From: an uncultured Dehalococcoidia bacterium
Lineage (GTDB): Bacteria; Chloroflexota; Dehalococcoidia; Lucifugimonadales; UBA1127
Assembly: GCA_913049785.1 (NCBI GenBank)
Contig: CAJWXP010000012.1
Span: 1-59,096, forward strand
Reading direction: 5' to 3'
Length of the DNA: 59,096 bases
In this document: piece by piece, positions 8,368-17,816 of the stretch
Layout of the letters: every line of letters starts with the position of its first letter
Position numbering within the stretch: position 1 is the stretch's first letter
The notes under the pieces: generated by a model
Seen by the model: only the letters and a program-made list of their open reading frames with translations
Databases searched by the model: none
What the model was told of the DNA's origin: nothing
Translations under genes and position numbers: made by a program

Positions 8368-9357
8368 ATGACGCAACCGACGGATGCTAATACCCTGCTG
8401 GAGGTCAAGAACCTTCAGATGCACTACCCCATCACGGCTGGCCTTTTCGCACGCAATACCGGCGCTGTGAAGGCAGTGGACGATGTGAGCTTCACCATCG
8501 CTCGAGGCGAGACCCTGGGGCTTGTAGGCGAGAGTGGGTGCGGCAAGACCAGCATGGCTCGCAGCATCGTTCAACTCTACAAACCCACATCGGGCGAAGT
8601 CCTGTTCGACGGCGAGGACCTAGTGAAGCTCAAGGGTGGCAAGATGCGCGCAATGTACCGTCGAGTGCAGTTCATCTTTCAGGATCCGTACGGCTCTCTG
8701 GACCCTCGCATGACCTGCGGCGACATCATTGGCGAACCCCTCAAGGTACACAAGCTGACCAATGGCAAGGACGCATACCGTGCTCGTATTGCCGAGCTGC
8801 TTACCCTGGTGGGCCTGAATCCCTACATGGCCAACCGGTTTCCCCACGAGTTCAGCGGCGGTCAACGACAGCGTATCGGCATCGCACGTGCTCTGGCGGT
8901 TGAGCCAGAGCTCCTGATCTGCGATGAACCGGTATCGGCCTTGGACGTCTCCGTGCAGGCTCAGATCATCAACTTGCTGGAGGAGCTTCAGGAGAAGTTC
9001 GGGCTGACGTATCTCTTCATCGCCCATGACCTGTCGCTGGTGCGGCACATCAGTCATCGCGTCGCCGTGATGTACCTGGGTCGACTGGTGGAAGTGGCGG
9101 AGAGCGACGAGTTGTTCTCCAACCCTCAGCACCCGTACACCAAGGCGTTGATGTCCGCGATCCCCCTGCCTGACCCCATTGAGGAGATCAACCGGGAACG
9201 CATCGTCCTTCAGGGCGAGCCGCCAAGCCCTGCAAAGCCGCCCCCCGGGTGTGTGTTCAACCCCAGGTGCCCCATTGCTATCGAAGACTGCAAAGCGGCA
9301 ATCCCAGAGTTGCGAGAGATTTCGCCCGGTCACTTTGTCGCCTGCATCCGAGTCTAG
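8368..9357 (+). CDS. Peptide/oligopeptide ABC transporter ATP-binding protein (OppF/DppF type)
   Basis: A 329-residue ATPase that would energise an oligopeptide- or nickel-type importer. Walker A is GESGCGKTS, the signature is [14 protein letters not shown], Walker B is [12 protein letters not shown], and the switch His is in FIAHDLSL. The C-terminal oligopeptide-specific extension carries the CVFNPRCP...C cysteines. ATG at 8368 follows GGGAGA. No permease or binding-protein gene is adjacent. The only matching permeases and binding protein in the window are at 47706-51452, which lack ATPases of their own. Confidence 0.92.
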   Translation: MTQPTDANTLLEVKNLQMHYPITAGLFARNTGAVKAVDDVSFTIARGETLGLVGESGCGKTSMARSIVQLYKPTSGEVLFDGEDLVKLKGGKMRAMYRRVQFIFQDPYGSLDPRMTCGDIIGEPLKVHKLTNGKDAYRARIAELLTLVGLNPYMANRFPHEFSGGQRQRIGIARALAVEPELLICDEPVSALDVSVQAQIINLLEELQEKFGLTYLFIAHDLSLVRHISHRVAVMYLGRLVEVAESDELFSNPQHPYTKALMSAIPLPDPIEEINRERIVLQGEPPSPAKPPPGCVFNPRCPIAIEDCKAAIPELREISPGHFVACIRV

Positions 9358-9481
9358 CAGGGCGAGCCTTGCACCCACTCTTACCTGTTGGCAGAATAAG
9401 TAAGAGGCTTCGCATTCTGGTATCCTGACTGCCCAGCAACACGAAGAATCGATAGTCTGAGTGACCGGAGGAACAAGCACA

Positions 9482-9826
9482 ATGGCCAGCTACATTCTTC
9501 TCCTAACCCTGGCACCTGAGGGTCGCGAGAAAATGATGAAGAACCCCGGAAGCGTTCATGAGGCGCAGGACGCCATCAAAGTCCCTGGCGCGTACGTGTT
9601 GGGCCAGTATGGTGTGCTTGGCGACTACGACTTCGTATACATCGTCGAGGCGCCGGACAACGATTCGGCTGCTCGCTTCTCCCTTGAGTTGGGCGTCTAT
9701 GCAGGAGTGCATGTGGTGACGATGCCGGCCATCCCCTTAGCACGCTTGGAGCATCCGCGTAGCGCGGACAGTGGCGAGGATCTGGAACAGGCGACCATGA
9801 CCCCACCAGGCCAGGGTGCCATCTAA
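9482..9826 (+). CDS. GYD-domain protein
   Basis: A 114-residue protein with a ferredoxin-like alpha-beta GYD domain over residues ~3-92, including YVLGQYGVLGDYDFVYIVEA, where the family's Gly-x-Tyr-Asp is recognisable. The family is widespread and its role is unknown. GGAGG lies nine bases before the chosen ATG. The last twenty residues look disordered. Confidence 0.8.
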   Translation: MASYILLLTLAPEGREKMMKNPGSVHEAQDAIKVPGAYVLGQYGVLGDYDFVYIVEAPDNDSAARFSLELGVYAGVHVVTMPAIPLARLEHPRSADSGEDLEQATMTPPGQGAI

Positions 9827-9880
9827 CCCCAGAGCTAGCCCTGCACCCACAAGGCTCAGCCTTGACCCGGTCCCTTGACG

Positions 9881-9897
9881 GCAGGGCAACGCCCTGC
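9881..9897. repeat. Intergenic hairpin, REP-like
   Basis: GCAGGGC-AAC-GCCCTGC is a perfect 7-bp stem. A second palindrome AAGGCTCAGCCTT lies at 9851-9863. Similar CCAGGG...CCCTGG hairpins occur at 42639-42655 and 58002-58018. No T tract follows, so it is not a clear terminator. Confidence 0.55.
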
Positions 9898-10039
9898 ACC
9901 CAGGCTACCTGACGGTTACCTAATTCGTTATCCGAGGAAGCGTCCAGCTCGCCTTAACACCTGGGTGGCACACGTTCTACGGGCATCGATGGTACTATGC
10001 GGGCGGGCTCACTCCACTCTTGAATCCCAGGGAGACAAC

Positions 10040-11317
10040 TTGGCGAAGCGTACTGTGCCTGTCACCAGGGTCTACTACGGCTGGATCATCGTAGCCGCCA
10101 TGATCGCCATCGGCGGGATGACCATGATCATCACCGGCCCTACGTTTTCGCTGTTCATCGACCCGATGCAGGAAGATCTGGGGTTCAGCACACAGCTCTT
10201 CGGGTGGGCAAACACCGCACGCATCCTCACCGCCGCCGTCAGTGGCCTGTACATCGGCAAACTGCTGGATCGCCATGGCCCTCGCATCCTGCTGGCCATT
10301 GCTGGCAGCGTCACGGCTCTGGTGGCCATAAGCATGGGGTTCTTCCACCCCGCCTGGTGGCTTATCGGAGGATTCATGGCGATGGGCTTGGTAGCGATGC
10401 AGGGGCCCGCTTCGTTCTACACCAGCCCTTCCGTGGCCAAGTGGTTCGTCCGTGATAGGGCGAAGGCGCTTGGTATCCTCTCAATAGCTGCCCCGGCCGG
10501 ACTGATATTCGGATTCCCTGCTACAGAGTGGATCATCGACAAACATGGCTGGGAGACCGGCTGGGTGGTCATGGGCGTCGCCAGCATCGTGGTCATCATC
10601 CCGGTGTCGTTGATCTTCCTGCGTCGGCAGCCTGAGGACATCGGTCTGCTGCCGGACGGCGATGTCCCGAGCGAAGAAGAATCGACAGGCGACGCATTGG
10701 TTTCCGGAGCTAGTACAGAGCATCAGTGGACAAGGGCTGAGGCTATCAGGACCAGGGAATTCTGGCAGCTATCCACGGTATTCAGCCTGTTTGTGTTGGC
10801 CACCAACTCCATGCTCATCTTCAGGGTCGTCCACTTTGTCAGTAATGGTGTGGACCCCAGCCTGATAGCGTGGGGTGCAGGGTCTGCCCAACTCGGTGCG
10901 ATCCTTGGAGCCGTGACCATGGGGAGGCAGGTGGCTTTCGCAGGACTGGAACGACTCTCTGCGCTTAATATTCTAGTGATGGTGGCGTGCTTTGTGCTGA
11001 CGGTGTCGATGGCTACGCCGCTAATGATGATTGTGGCTATGTACACCTGGTCATGGTCTAACAACATGAATGGGGCGCTTCAGGGAACGCTGTTTGCATC
11101 CTACTTCGGGCGGCGACATGCTGGGGCTATCCGCTCCGTTTCGCTGACGACGAACATGCTGTTCGCCGCCGCTGCTGCGCCACTTGCCGGGTATGTCAAC
11201 GATGCCACGGGGAGCTTCAATGCCATCTGGTGGCCCATGATCGGAGTTCTGTTACTGTCGGCGTTCTTAATGGCCACATCAAAGCCGCCCAAACTCAGGG
11301 TAAAGGCTACTGCTTAG
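10040..11317 (+). CDS. MFS transporter
   Basis: A 425-residue major-facilitator protein with about twelve membrane segments and a central hydrophilic loop (residues ~190-225). The loop between TM2 and TM3 carries the MFS signature as GKLLDRHGPR. It resembles oxalate/monocarboxylate-type MFS members, but the substrate is unknown. The start is taken as TTG at 10040 because GGGAG lies five bases before it and the first helix (YYGWIIVAAM) follows directly. The frame is open upstream, but that sequence is repeat-like and not membrane protein. Confidence 0.85.
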   Translation: MAKRTVPVTRVYYGWIIVAAMIAIGGMTMIITGPTFSLFIDPMQEDLGFSTQLFGWANTARILTAAVSGLYIGKLLDRHGPRILLAIAGSVTALVAISMGFFHPAWWLIGGFMAMGLVAMQGPASFYTSPSVAKWFVRDRAKALGILSIAAPAGLIFGFPATEWIIDKHGWETGWVVMGVASIVVIIPVSLIFLRRQPEDIGLLPDGDVPSEEESTGDALVSGASTEHQWTRAEAIRTREFWQLSTVFSLFVLATNSMLIFRVVHFVSNGVDPSLIAWGAGSAQLGAILGAVTMGRQVAFAGLERLSALNILVMVACFVLTVSMATPLMMIVAMYTWSWSNNMNGALQGTLFASYFGRRHAGAIRSVSLTTNMLFAAAAAPLAGYVNDATGSFNAIWWPMIGVLLLSAFLMATSKPPKLRVKATA

Positions 11318-11469
11318 CCCTAGACCCACATACCTAATAGTATATGCAGGGGACTGGCTCCCGATAAACCGGGACTGGGGTGAGGGCCAGGGGGACTGAT
11401 GGATCACCGTTTCCCTGGACGCTCCTCCGATAAGCGCGGGACGGCGCTCAGAATGACGGGCTAAGCCCC

Positions 11470-12390
11470 CTACATGCGGCCTGCAGCCTGAAGGGCTGCG
11501 ATGTCCTCTGCCACACCCCAGGTCTCAAACCCACCGAAACCGTTCTGCTCGTTGTAGTCCATGCAGGCGATCCACCGACCGCTGATGCCCTCTGCAGTCT
11601 GCTCCGCCAGGTGGAGGGACAGCGGCACCACGTTGTCGGCGCGGACCCGTCGGGGGATGAAGGTGGTTGCCGACGGGCTGTTGCGCTGCCTGATCTCGTT
11701 CCGCACCTTCTCCTGTTCGTCGGAGCCGGTGGTGGCCGTGTGGCCTGGGAGCATGGTGTTGACGGCGATGTTGTACGGCTTCAGCTCCTCGGCAAGGTAG
11801 ATGCTCATCGCGCCAAGGGCCATCTTGGCCGGCTGGTACGGGCCCTCTCTACTCATCCCGAAGCGTAGACCAACACTGTCTTTCTCGGTATCTGTCGCCC
11901 TCGGGTGAGCGTTGATGATCTGGCCGGACGCTGAGGTGATGATGCTGCCTCGGCCCTTCTCGATCATCGGCTGGACGAAGCGTTTGATGACGCGCAGGTT
12001 GCCGAAGACGTGGGTATCGAACATCCGCTGCCAGTCGTTCACTTCTGTCTCCAAGATGGTCACGCTGCCGTGGGTCTCATGGAAGAGGTCACGCTGGCGG
12101 GTGCCGCCGTTGCAGATGATGACATCTATGGTGCCGAACTTCTCCATCGCCTGCTTGTAGACGTAGTCGACGTGTGCCTGGATGGTGATGTCCATGGTGG
12201 CGGCCAGCACGTTGGGGTTGTCCTTGATCTCTGCGAAGAAGTCCTCGGTGTCATTAGACACACCTGAGGGTGCCCACGTTACGTCCGTGGCGATGACCTT
12301 GGCGCCCTCTTTGAGGAAGCCTTTCACGATCTCCCTACCCATACCCCGGGCTCCGCCGGTGACAAGGACGACTTTTCCATCAACAGACAT
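11470..12390 (-). CDS. Short-chain dehydrogenase/reductase (SDR)
   Basis: A 306-residue NAD(P)-dependent oxidoreductase. The Rossmann motif is TGGARGMG near residue 10; NGGTR corresponds to the NNAG strand. The catalytic Ser is in ITSASGQ and the YxxxK is YQPAKMALGAM, with a short insertion before it compared with classical SDRs. AGGAGG precedes the ATG at 12390. It begins a minus-strand group with the aldolase and VOC genes, consistent with degradation of an organic acid or aromatic compound. The substrate is unknown. Confidence 0.88.
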   Translation of the reverse strand: MSVDGKVVLVTGGARGMGREIVKGFLKEGAKVIATDVTWAPSGVSNDTEDFFAEIKDNPNVLAATMDITIQAHVDYVYKQAMEKFGTIDVIICNGGTRQRDLFHETHGSVTILETEVNDWQRMFDTHVFGNLRVIKRFVQPMIEKGRGSIITSASGQIINAHPRATDTEKDSVGLRFGMSREGPYQPAKMALGAMSIYLAEELKPYNIAVNTMLPGHTATTGSDEQEKVRNEIRQRNSPSATTFIPRRVRADNVVPLSLHLAEQTAEGISGRWIACMDYNEQNGFGGFETWGVAEDIAALQAAGRM

Positions 12391-12475
12391 AGTTTCCCTC
12401 CTGTTGCTTCGGCCTTCAGGCTCCGCCACCCCCTTCCCAAGCTCGGGAAGGGGGTGGCTTCATGCCCTCGTTAGA

Positions 12476-13327
12476 CTACTTTCGGCCTGCTGCCTCGCGA
12501 CCCTTGTGCAGCAGCGCGTGGGTACGGCTGGAGTTGGCGATAAACACGTTGTAGCCCATCTCGATCCGCTCAGCCACGTTGTCCATGGTCGTGTGGAACC
12601 AACCCCTGGCTACGTTGTGGGCCTTGCAGATGTCGTTGACTTCTTTCACCATGGCCAGCACTTCCGGATTCTCATACTGGCGAGGCACGCCCAGCTCCTG
12701 GGACAGGTCACCCTCTCCGATGAAGATGACACCGATGCCGGGAACCTTCTCAAGGATGTCCGGGAGGTTCTTGATACCAAGAGGGCTCTCGATCATCATG
12801 GCGCAGAGCACTTCGCCCTTGGGATCCAGTCCCCAGAGGTCTGCACGCTCGTAGTACTCCTGGTTTGTTACGCCCCAGTAGTTGGCTGCGCGACCGGGTG
12901 CATCGCCACGTCGACCGAAGGGCTCGAAGATCGGGTCTTCCGGACGTCGTGGGTATCGCATTGCAGCCACGGCGTTGTAGGCCTCTTCCACGGTATCGAT
13001 GTGGGGCCAGATGATGCCGTACACGCCGGAGTCCAGCACCTGTTTGGCTATCCAGTTGGTCTCGCCAGCGTTCGGTGGGATGCGCACGATGGGCGTCACC
13101 GCCGGGGCGATGCTGCCGCTGGTTGCGATCTGCTTTCTGTCCAGCATGGAGCGCAACCCGTTATTGAGTTCCGTGATGTCATACATGCCGTGTTCCATCT
13201 CGAACAGCACACCATCATAGGGTGCAGGGTTGGCTCCCTGGGCATCTACAGGGCCCGAACCGATGAATACTACCTGCCCTGCGTCCAGAGCCTTGGTGAT
13301 CCCGTTGAGCTTGGGTAAGTCTGCCAT
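12476..13327 (-). CDS. HpcH/HpaI-family aldolase/citrate-lyase-like enzyme
   Basis: A 283-residue class II, metal-dependent TIM-barrel aldolase of the HpcH/HpaI family, which cleaves or forms 2-keto-3-hydroxy acids. Recognisable pieces are the substrate Arg region (IVRIPP), the metal-binding Glu (MMIESPLGI) and Asp (VFIGEGDLSQELG), with the barrel ending at ARGWF and YNVFIANS. A good GGAGACC ribosome binding site precedes the ATG. It is flanked by SDR and VOC genes on the same strand, probably one catabolic set. The aldehyde partner is unknown. Confidence 0.85.
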   Translation of the reverse strand: MADLPKLNGITKALDAGQVVFIGSGPVDAQGANPAPYDGVLFEMEHGMYDITELNNGLRSMLDRKQIATSGSIAPAVTPIVRIPPNAGETNWIAKQVLDSGVYGIIWPHIDTVEEAYNAVAAMRYPRRPEDPIFEPFGRRGDAPGRAANYWGVTNQEYYERADLWGLDPKGEVLCAMMIESPLGIKNLPDILEKVPGIGVIFIGEGDLSQELGVPRQYENPEVLAMVKEVNDICKAHNVARGWFHTTMDNVAERIEMGYNVFIANSSRTHALLHKGREAAGRK

Positions 13328-13391
13328 GGTGGTCTCCTTTGTTTTTGGTCTTCTTCTACATTGCGCGCCCTAGGATGTACCCTGGGCGGCA

Positions 13392-13847
13392 TTATGCCTT
13401 TGTATCGAGTCGCACCACTCCCTCGTGGGCGGGCTTCCAATCCGCAAAGCGAGGCCCGTCCGGCGCTCGCCACTCTCGCAACGCCAGGATATAGCCCGAT
13501 GGGTCGACGATGTATGCCTGACGACCCCAAAAGGTCTGGGCGTCCCAGGGTTCACGGGCGATGGTAACACCTGTCTTGCGAAATGCATCAAGAGCGGCGT
13601 CCAGATCATCGACAGTGAAGCCCATGCGGGTCTCCGTGCGATCCTCTTCGGCGGGAGTGGGCCTGCTTGGTGTGGTCAGCTCCAGGAGGATGTCGTGGAA
13701 GCAAAGGTACGCCGAGACCCTGCCGTTCACGCTCCACTTCCTGAGTAGGCTGAACCCCAATGTCTCCGTATAGAACGTGACGGACTTTTCCATATCGTTG
13801 ACCGGAAGGTTTATGTGGCTGTAGCCGGTGATAATGCCCTGAGTCAT
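13392..13847 (-). CDS. VOC (glyoxalase/dioxygenase superfamily) protein
   Basis: A 151-residue protein with two betaalphabetabetabeta modules typical of vicinal-oxygen-chelate enzymes. The first begins YSHINLPVNDMEKSVTFYTETLGF, with a candidate metal His; the second has GFTVDDLDAALDAF and the closing strand DPSGYILAL. Members include glyoxalase I, extradiol dioxygenases and resistance proteins; which one applies here cannot be told. The start at 13847 follows GGAAAGG and begins exactly at the domain. The frame is open further upstream, but that part overlaps the next gene antisense-like and is not family sequence. Confidence 0.85.
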   Translation of the reverse strand: MTQGIITGYSHINLPVNDMEKSVTFYTETLGFSLLRKWSVNGRVSAYLCFHDILLELTTPSRPTPAEEDRTETRMGFTVDDLDAALDAFRKTGVTIAREPWDAQTFWGRQAYIVDPSGYILALREWRAPDGPRFADWKPAHEGVVRLDTKA

Positions 13848-13864
13848 GTGACTGCCTTTCCTAC

Positions 13865-14422
13865 TTACGCCTCGAACTCGAGCTTCGCATAGCGCATAAA
13901 GATTCCCCCAAAGGGCGCAGCTAAAGGCCCGTTGATTGCGAGGCAGGCGATGACATGGGTGGTTCCGGGTTTGGCGTTGTTTGTTACCAGGACGCGGTTG
14001 GGTACGTTCATGCCGTTGATCGCTCCTGCCTTGCTCAACTCGCCATCTATCCAAACCTCGCCGTAGTCATCGATGTTGGTCTCAAACCATACCGGGTTGC
14101 CCGCCACGTTCATGTCGCCAACACGCTCGGGGAGGGTCACCCGTATCCGATACCACGCGAACGTCAGCCCGACCGATCGCCTCTTCCTCAAACCAGGGTC
14201 GTTCTCTCTCCCTTCGCCGGTGTCCGGCGTTCGTGGCTCCACGTCCGTCAGGATCTCCCAGCTGGAATCATCGAAGTCCGCCAGGCGGGGAGCTGATTCC
14301 AGGGACTGAGCTACCAGGCCTTGATTGGGATTGCCGGGAACCCATCCCGGGCCGAAACGCCACTGGGCTTTCAACAGGGTGAGAACATCAGGCGACTCCA
14401 GGTCCAACGAAGCAACTGTCAC
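13865..14422 (-). CDS. Beta-sandwich (sugar-binding-like) protein of unknown function
   Basis: A 185-residue protein. The pattern DFDDSSWE, then WYRIRVTLPERV and ETNIDDYGEVWIDGEL, resembles the galactose-binding/jelly-roll domain seen at the N-terminus of family 2 glycosidases and in many sugar-processing proteins. No catalytic domain is attached. GTG at 14422 is chosen because AGGGAG precedes it. An upstream ATG at 14519-14521 would add a 33-residue hydrophobic extension resembling a signal peptide, an alternative worth keeping. It lies upstream of the VOC gene with 17 bases between, so they are probably co-transcribed. Confidence 0.6.
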   Translation of the reverse strand: MTVASLDLESPDVLTLLKAQWRFGPGWVPGNPNQGLVAQSLESAPRLADFDDSSWEILTDVEPRTPDTGEGRENDPGLRKRRSVGLTFAWYRIRVTLPERVGDMNVAGNPVWFETNIDDYGEVWIDGELSKAGAINGMNVPNRVLVTNNAKPGTTHVIACLAINGPLAAPFGGIFMRYAKLEFEA

Positions 14423-14566
14423 AACTTTTCTCCCTACGCCTTCAGGATGTCCCGGTGCCGCAGCGCCCGCAAGGAGCAAAATCGGCGAGGGTAGGCTAGC
14501 ACCAGGGTGGAGCATGGTCAATTACACGCAGTACAGAAGCGGCTCCGTATGCTACGATGGATTCCT

Positions 14567-16408
14567 ATGGACACGTCTCTCATCCGTAATTTCTGCATTA
14601 TCGCGCACATTGACCACGGCAAGTCCACGCTGGCTGACCGGCTTCTGGAAGAGACAGGCACGGTTGACTCCCGCCAGATGACAGCCCAGTACCTGGACAC
14701 CATGGACCTTGAGCGAGAGCGCGGCATCACCATCAAGGGTAAGGCCGTGCAGATGAAGTATGCCCATGCGAACGGCACGACGTACCAGCTCAACCTCATC
14801 GATACACCAGGCCACGTGGACTTCGGCTATGAGGTATCGCGAGCGCTGGCGGCCTGCGAGGGCGCGTTGCTTGTTGTAGACGCCGCTCAGGGTGCGCAAG
14901 CCCAGACGCTGGCCAATGCCTACCTGGCCCTGGGGAACGACCTGCACATCATCCCGGTCATCAACAAGATAGACCTGCCCATGGCTGACCCGGACCGTGT
15001 GGCGAATGAGCTGGTGCAGGTCTTCGGTTTTGATGAGAAAGAGATCATCTTCACCTCCGCCAAGACTGGCGAGGGCATCGGCGAACTGCTCGAGGCGATC
15101 GTAGAGAAGGTGCCTCCGCCCAGGCCAAGTACTGAAGAGCCACTTCGAGCGTTGATCTTCGACTCCGAGTACGACTCTTTCAAGGGCGTCATCGCCTACG
15201 TCCGAGTATTCGATGGCACGGTGAAGCGTGGCGACCGCATCCGCATGTTGAGCGCATCGTCCGTCACTGAGGCAGTCGAGGTAGGCGTATTCCGGCCCGA
15301 ATTGACGGCGACGCCTGAGTTGAGTGCCGGACAGGTGGGATACATAGCCACCGGGTTCAAGGAAGTAGACGAGAGTAGAGTGGGCGATACCGTGGCAATG
15401 GAATCGCGGCGGGACGCAGAGCCCCTACCCGGCTACGCGCCACAGAAGCTGATGGTGTTCGCGGGCCTGTACCCCTCCGATGGAGAATCGTACGAGAACC
15501 TGCGGGAGGCGCTGCAGAAGCTATCGTTGAACGATGCAGCTCTGAGCTATGAGCCAGAGAGCAGCCCTGCGCTGGGGTTCGGGTTCCGTTGCGGGTTCCT
15601 GGGGCCGCTGCACATGGAGATCGTGCAGGAACGGCTTGAGCGGGAGTATGACCTGGACCTCATCGCTACATCCCCCGGCGTGGCGTACCAGGTGGTCATG
15701 CCGAACGAGGACGTGGTCACCGTAGCCAACCCATCGCTGATGCCGTCGCCCGGCGAGTATCGTGAGGCACGCGAGCCGTGGTTGGAGATGACAGTCATTG
15801 CGCCGTCGCGGTTTGTGGGAGCGATGATGGAGCTGTTCACGCAACACCGGGGCATCTACACCCGCATGGAGTACATCTCAGCAGCTATGCCTACCGAGGA
15901 CACAGCGAATGCGATGTACGACGCCCGCGTCCTGTTGCAGTACGAGTTGCCGTTGGCGGAGCTGCTGGCAGACTTTTATGACAAGATAAAGTCGCGTACC
16001 CAGGGGTATGCATCGTTGGACTACTCGTTGACGGGGTACCGCGCCGGGCCGCTGGTGAAGCTGGACATCATGTTGAACGGTAAGCCGGTGGATGCGCTGT
16101 GCTTCGTGGTGCATCGCGACAACGCCTACGACGCCGGCAAGGACCTGGTGGAGCAGCTTCGGAAGCTCATACCCCGGCAGATGTTCGAGGTGGCGGTGCA
16201 GGCCGCGATTGGCAGCAAGGTTATCGCTCGCGAGACGGTAAAGGCTATGCGTAAGAACGTTTTGGCCAAGTGCTACGGTGGCGACATCACGCGGAAACGA
16301 AAGTTGCTGTCGAAACAGGCTGAGGGTAAAAAGCGGATGAAGATGGTTGGTCAGGTTGAGGTGCCGCAGGAGGCGTTCCTGGCCCTCCTCAAGCTCGACA
16401 AACGGTAG
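14567..16408 (+). CDS. lepA: Elongation factor 4 (LepA), back-translocating GTPase
   Basis: A 613-residue ribosome-associated GTPase. The G1 motif is AHIDHGKST, with DTPGHVDF (G3) and NKIDL (G4). The EF-G-like domains II, III and V follow, then the LepA-specific C-terminal domain with [17 protein letters not shown], which contacts the tRNA. Length matches the family. ATG at 14567 is chosen because the conserved [15 protein letters not shown] begins five residues later; the ribosome binding site is weak. The gene stands alone on the plus strand, divergent from the beta-sandwich gene. Confidence 0.97.
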   Translation: MDTSLIRNFCIIAHIDHGKSTLADRLLEETGTVDSRQMTAQYLDTMDLERERGITIKGKAVQMKYAHANGTTYQLNLIDTPGHVDFGYEVSRALAACEGALLVVDAAQGAQAQTLANAYLALGNDLHIIPVINKIDLPMADPDRVANELVQVFGFDEKEIIFTSAKTGEGIGELLEAIVEKVPPPRPSTEEPLRALIFDSEYDSFKGVIAYVRVFDGTVKRGDRIRMLSASSVTEAVEVGVFRPELTATPELSAGQVGYIATGFKEVDESRVGDTVAMESRRDAEPLPGYAPQKLMVFAGLYPSDGESYENLREALQKLSLNDAALSYEPESSPALGFGFRCGFLGPLHMEIVQERLEREYDLDLIATSPGVAYQVVMPNEDVVTVANPSLMPSPGEYREAREPWLEMTVIAPSRFVGAMMELFTQHRGIYTRMEYISAAMPTEDTANAMYDARVLLQYELPLAELLADFYDKIKSRTQGYASLDYSLTGYRAGPLVKLDIMLNGKPVDALCFVVHRDNAYDAGKDLVEQLRKLIPRQMFEVAVQAAIGSKVIARETVKAMRKNVLAKCYGGDITRKRKLLSKQAEGKKRMKMVGQVEVPQEAFLALLKLDKR

Positions 16409-16423
16409 TGCTTAGCCTCACAC

Positions 16424-16457
16424 TCATATGTCGCTGGGGCGAGGGGACTAAAGACCT
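16424..16457 (-). repeat. Dispersed intergenic repeat, copy 1
   Basis: Read on the minus strand, these 34 bases match 42603-42636 at 31 of 34 positions. They begin AGGTCTTTAG and end AGCGACATATG. Both copies sit just downstream of a gene (lepA and recO). A related tail appears at 57993. Confidence 0.7.
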
Positions 16458-16646
16458 GGCGGAGTCCGATGGGTAGTACAAAACCGTTCACCCTGTCCGA
16501 CCCAATAGGAAAGATCGGACTCCGGCGCTTCAGCTTACGCCGGAGAGCCTGTCGAAGGATGAACAACAACATCTCCCAAAGAGCAAAAGCATCCAAGTGG
16601 ACAAATACGATAGGGCGTCAATCATGGAAGGCAGTGGAGGACCGGT

Positions 16647-16868
16647 ATGTTTGGACTGATACGGGTATTGGTAGTGCCAGTGATCGCGACGGTTTTTTTC
16701 ATGTTTATCCGTTCAATCATGCGCTCCATGAAACAGAGCCGGCAGGAAGTTCTGGACATGCCTTACTGCCAGAAGTGTGAAAGCAACCGACACGTGGTGG
16801 TCAACGCTGGTCAGTCACCGGACGAGAACGAGCGCTGGTACTGTACCCACTGCCGTGAGGGGTTTTAG
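16647..16868 (+). CDS. Small membrane-anchored zinc-ribbon protein
   Basis: A 73-residue protein with one N-terminal membrane helix (residues 1-22), then a basic linker and a C-terminal zinc ribbon: CQKC at ~41-44 and CTHC near the end. GGAGG precedes the ATG. No family is known to me. It could be a cytoplasm-facing, membrane-tethered adaptor. The 238 bases upstream hold only repeat-like sequence, including a perfect match to the CCTTCGACAGGCTC element on the minus strand at 16543-16556. Confidence 0.7.
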   Translation: MFGLIRVLVVPVIATVFFMFIRSIMRSMKQSRQEVLDMPYCQKCESNRHVVVNAGQSPDENERWYCTHCREGF

Positions 16869-16877
16869 GGCAAGGGC

Positions 16878-17030
16878 TTACTCAAGGATGTTGGTCTGGA
16901 AAGAGTCCGTGTGATTTACTAGCCCGATAGACACGCCGCGTGTTCCCAAGAGCGGAATATCAACCTCGAATATTGCATCGATCTGGATTTCGTAGTCAGT
17001 GCGTTCGCCACTGTTGATGTGTGTGGGCCA
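16878..17030 (-). pseudogene. In-frame C-terminal tail of the WHy protein, beyond an amber codon
   Basis: Directly after the TAG at 17031-17033 the same frame stays open for 50 codons to TAA at 16878-16880. It begins WPTHINSGERTDYEIQIDA, which aligns with QWWSTHVSAGETTTVRIVP in the first half of the same protein. The tail completes a second WHy-like domain and is therefore genuine former (or read-through) coding sequence. Confidence 0.75.
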
Positions 17031-17804
17031 CTACTCCACCAGTTTTCCGCTTTCTATCAAGGCCTGTAGCGAAATCGTGGTATCTCCTCTAGGTGACAGG
17101 ATTGTGAGGCCATCGGTGGCACCTTCAGGAACCTCAACCCCGTTCATTGTCAGGGTGAAACCGAGTTTTGTCACAGGGATTGGGATAACGTTTGGGTTGT
17201 GGATAATCAACACCCCCTTGATAGTCGTTTGATCATCTGAAGCACCTGCCCAACCGAACAACTGTGATTTTATCGTTATGCTGATTGGTCCCAGGCTTAG
17301 TTCCTGTGGCTCTACGCTGTTTATTGTGCTGAGGAGGTCTGTGTTGATCGTTCGGGTGATGGATGGTGCACCGATTACTAACCGCTTTCCAAACAGACTC
17401 ACTGCTCCCTTTGGCACAATCCGGACTGTAGTGGTCTCCCCAGCAGACACATGAGTTGACCACCATTGGGGGATGACTGAATTGTCGATGGTAGTTATTA
17501 ATTCAGTTGTAAACAGCCCCTTTGGGAGATCTATGCTGTCAACGACTCCCTTTCCGAAGTCCACTCCATTAAGGTCTATGTCTACTTCTAACCCAACGCC
17601 CCCGAGACTGATACCAATGGGGTTGGGGTTATCTAAGGTTATTGAGGTGACGATCTGGGTAGATTCCTGAGAAACGTCACCCCACTTATTTGTGACATCC
17701 ACCAGTTCAGGGGCTTTGAAGATGCCAATGGCGAATGCGACACCTATCAGCACTCCGACCAATAGGAACAGCGCGATTCCACCAAGCAGCATGTTTTTAA
17801 GCAC
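17031..17804 (-). CDS. Membrane-anchored WHy/LEA_2-domain protein, ended by an internal amber
   Basis: A 257-residue product with an N-terminal membrane helix (residues 4-30) followed by two beta-rich LEA_2/WHy-like domains. The hallmark I-x-x-x-NPNPI appears as ITLDNPNPIGISL and IIHNPNVIPIPV. Such proteins are linked to desiccation or envelope stress, with function otherwise unknown. The second domain is cut in the middle by TAG at 17031-17033. When the two repeats are aligned, the stop falls opposite a Trp of the first (VIPQWW against KLVE-stop-W), so one TGG-to-TAG change explains it. The remaining 50 codons are intact downstream. The FMN dehydrogenase gene ends 12 bases upstream. Confidence 0.75.
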   Translation of the reverse strand: MLKNMLLGGIALFLLVGVLIGVAFAIGIFKAPELVDVTNKWGDVSQESTQIVTSITLDNPNPIGISLGGVGLEVDIDLNGVDFGKGVVDSIDLPKGLFTTELITTIDNSVIPQWWSTHVSAGETTTVRIVPKGAVSLFGKRLVIGAPSITRTINTDLLSTINSVEPQELSLGPISITIKSQLFGWAGASDDQTTIKGVLIIHNPNVIPIPVTKLGFTLTMNGVEVPEGATDGLTILSPRGDTTISLQALIESGKLVE

Positions 17805-17816
17805 AGTAGTCCAGCC

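Noticed and set aside
8620-9480. 286-codon minus-strand frame
   Set aside because: Antisense shadow of the OppF-like ATPase gene.
9875-10039. Longer N-terminus for the MFS transporter starting at 9875
   Set aside because: The extra residues come from hairpin-rich intergenic sequence, and a ribosome binding site fits the TTG at 10040.
12182-13318. 378-codon plus-strand frame
   Set aside because: It lies antisense to the SDR and aldolase genes; it is a by-product of high-GC codon structure, with no domain.
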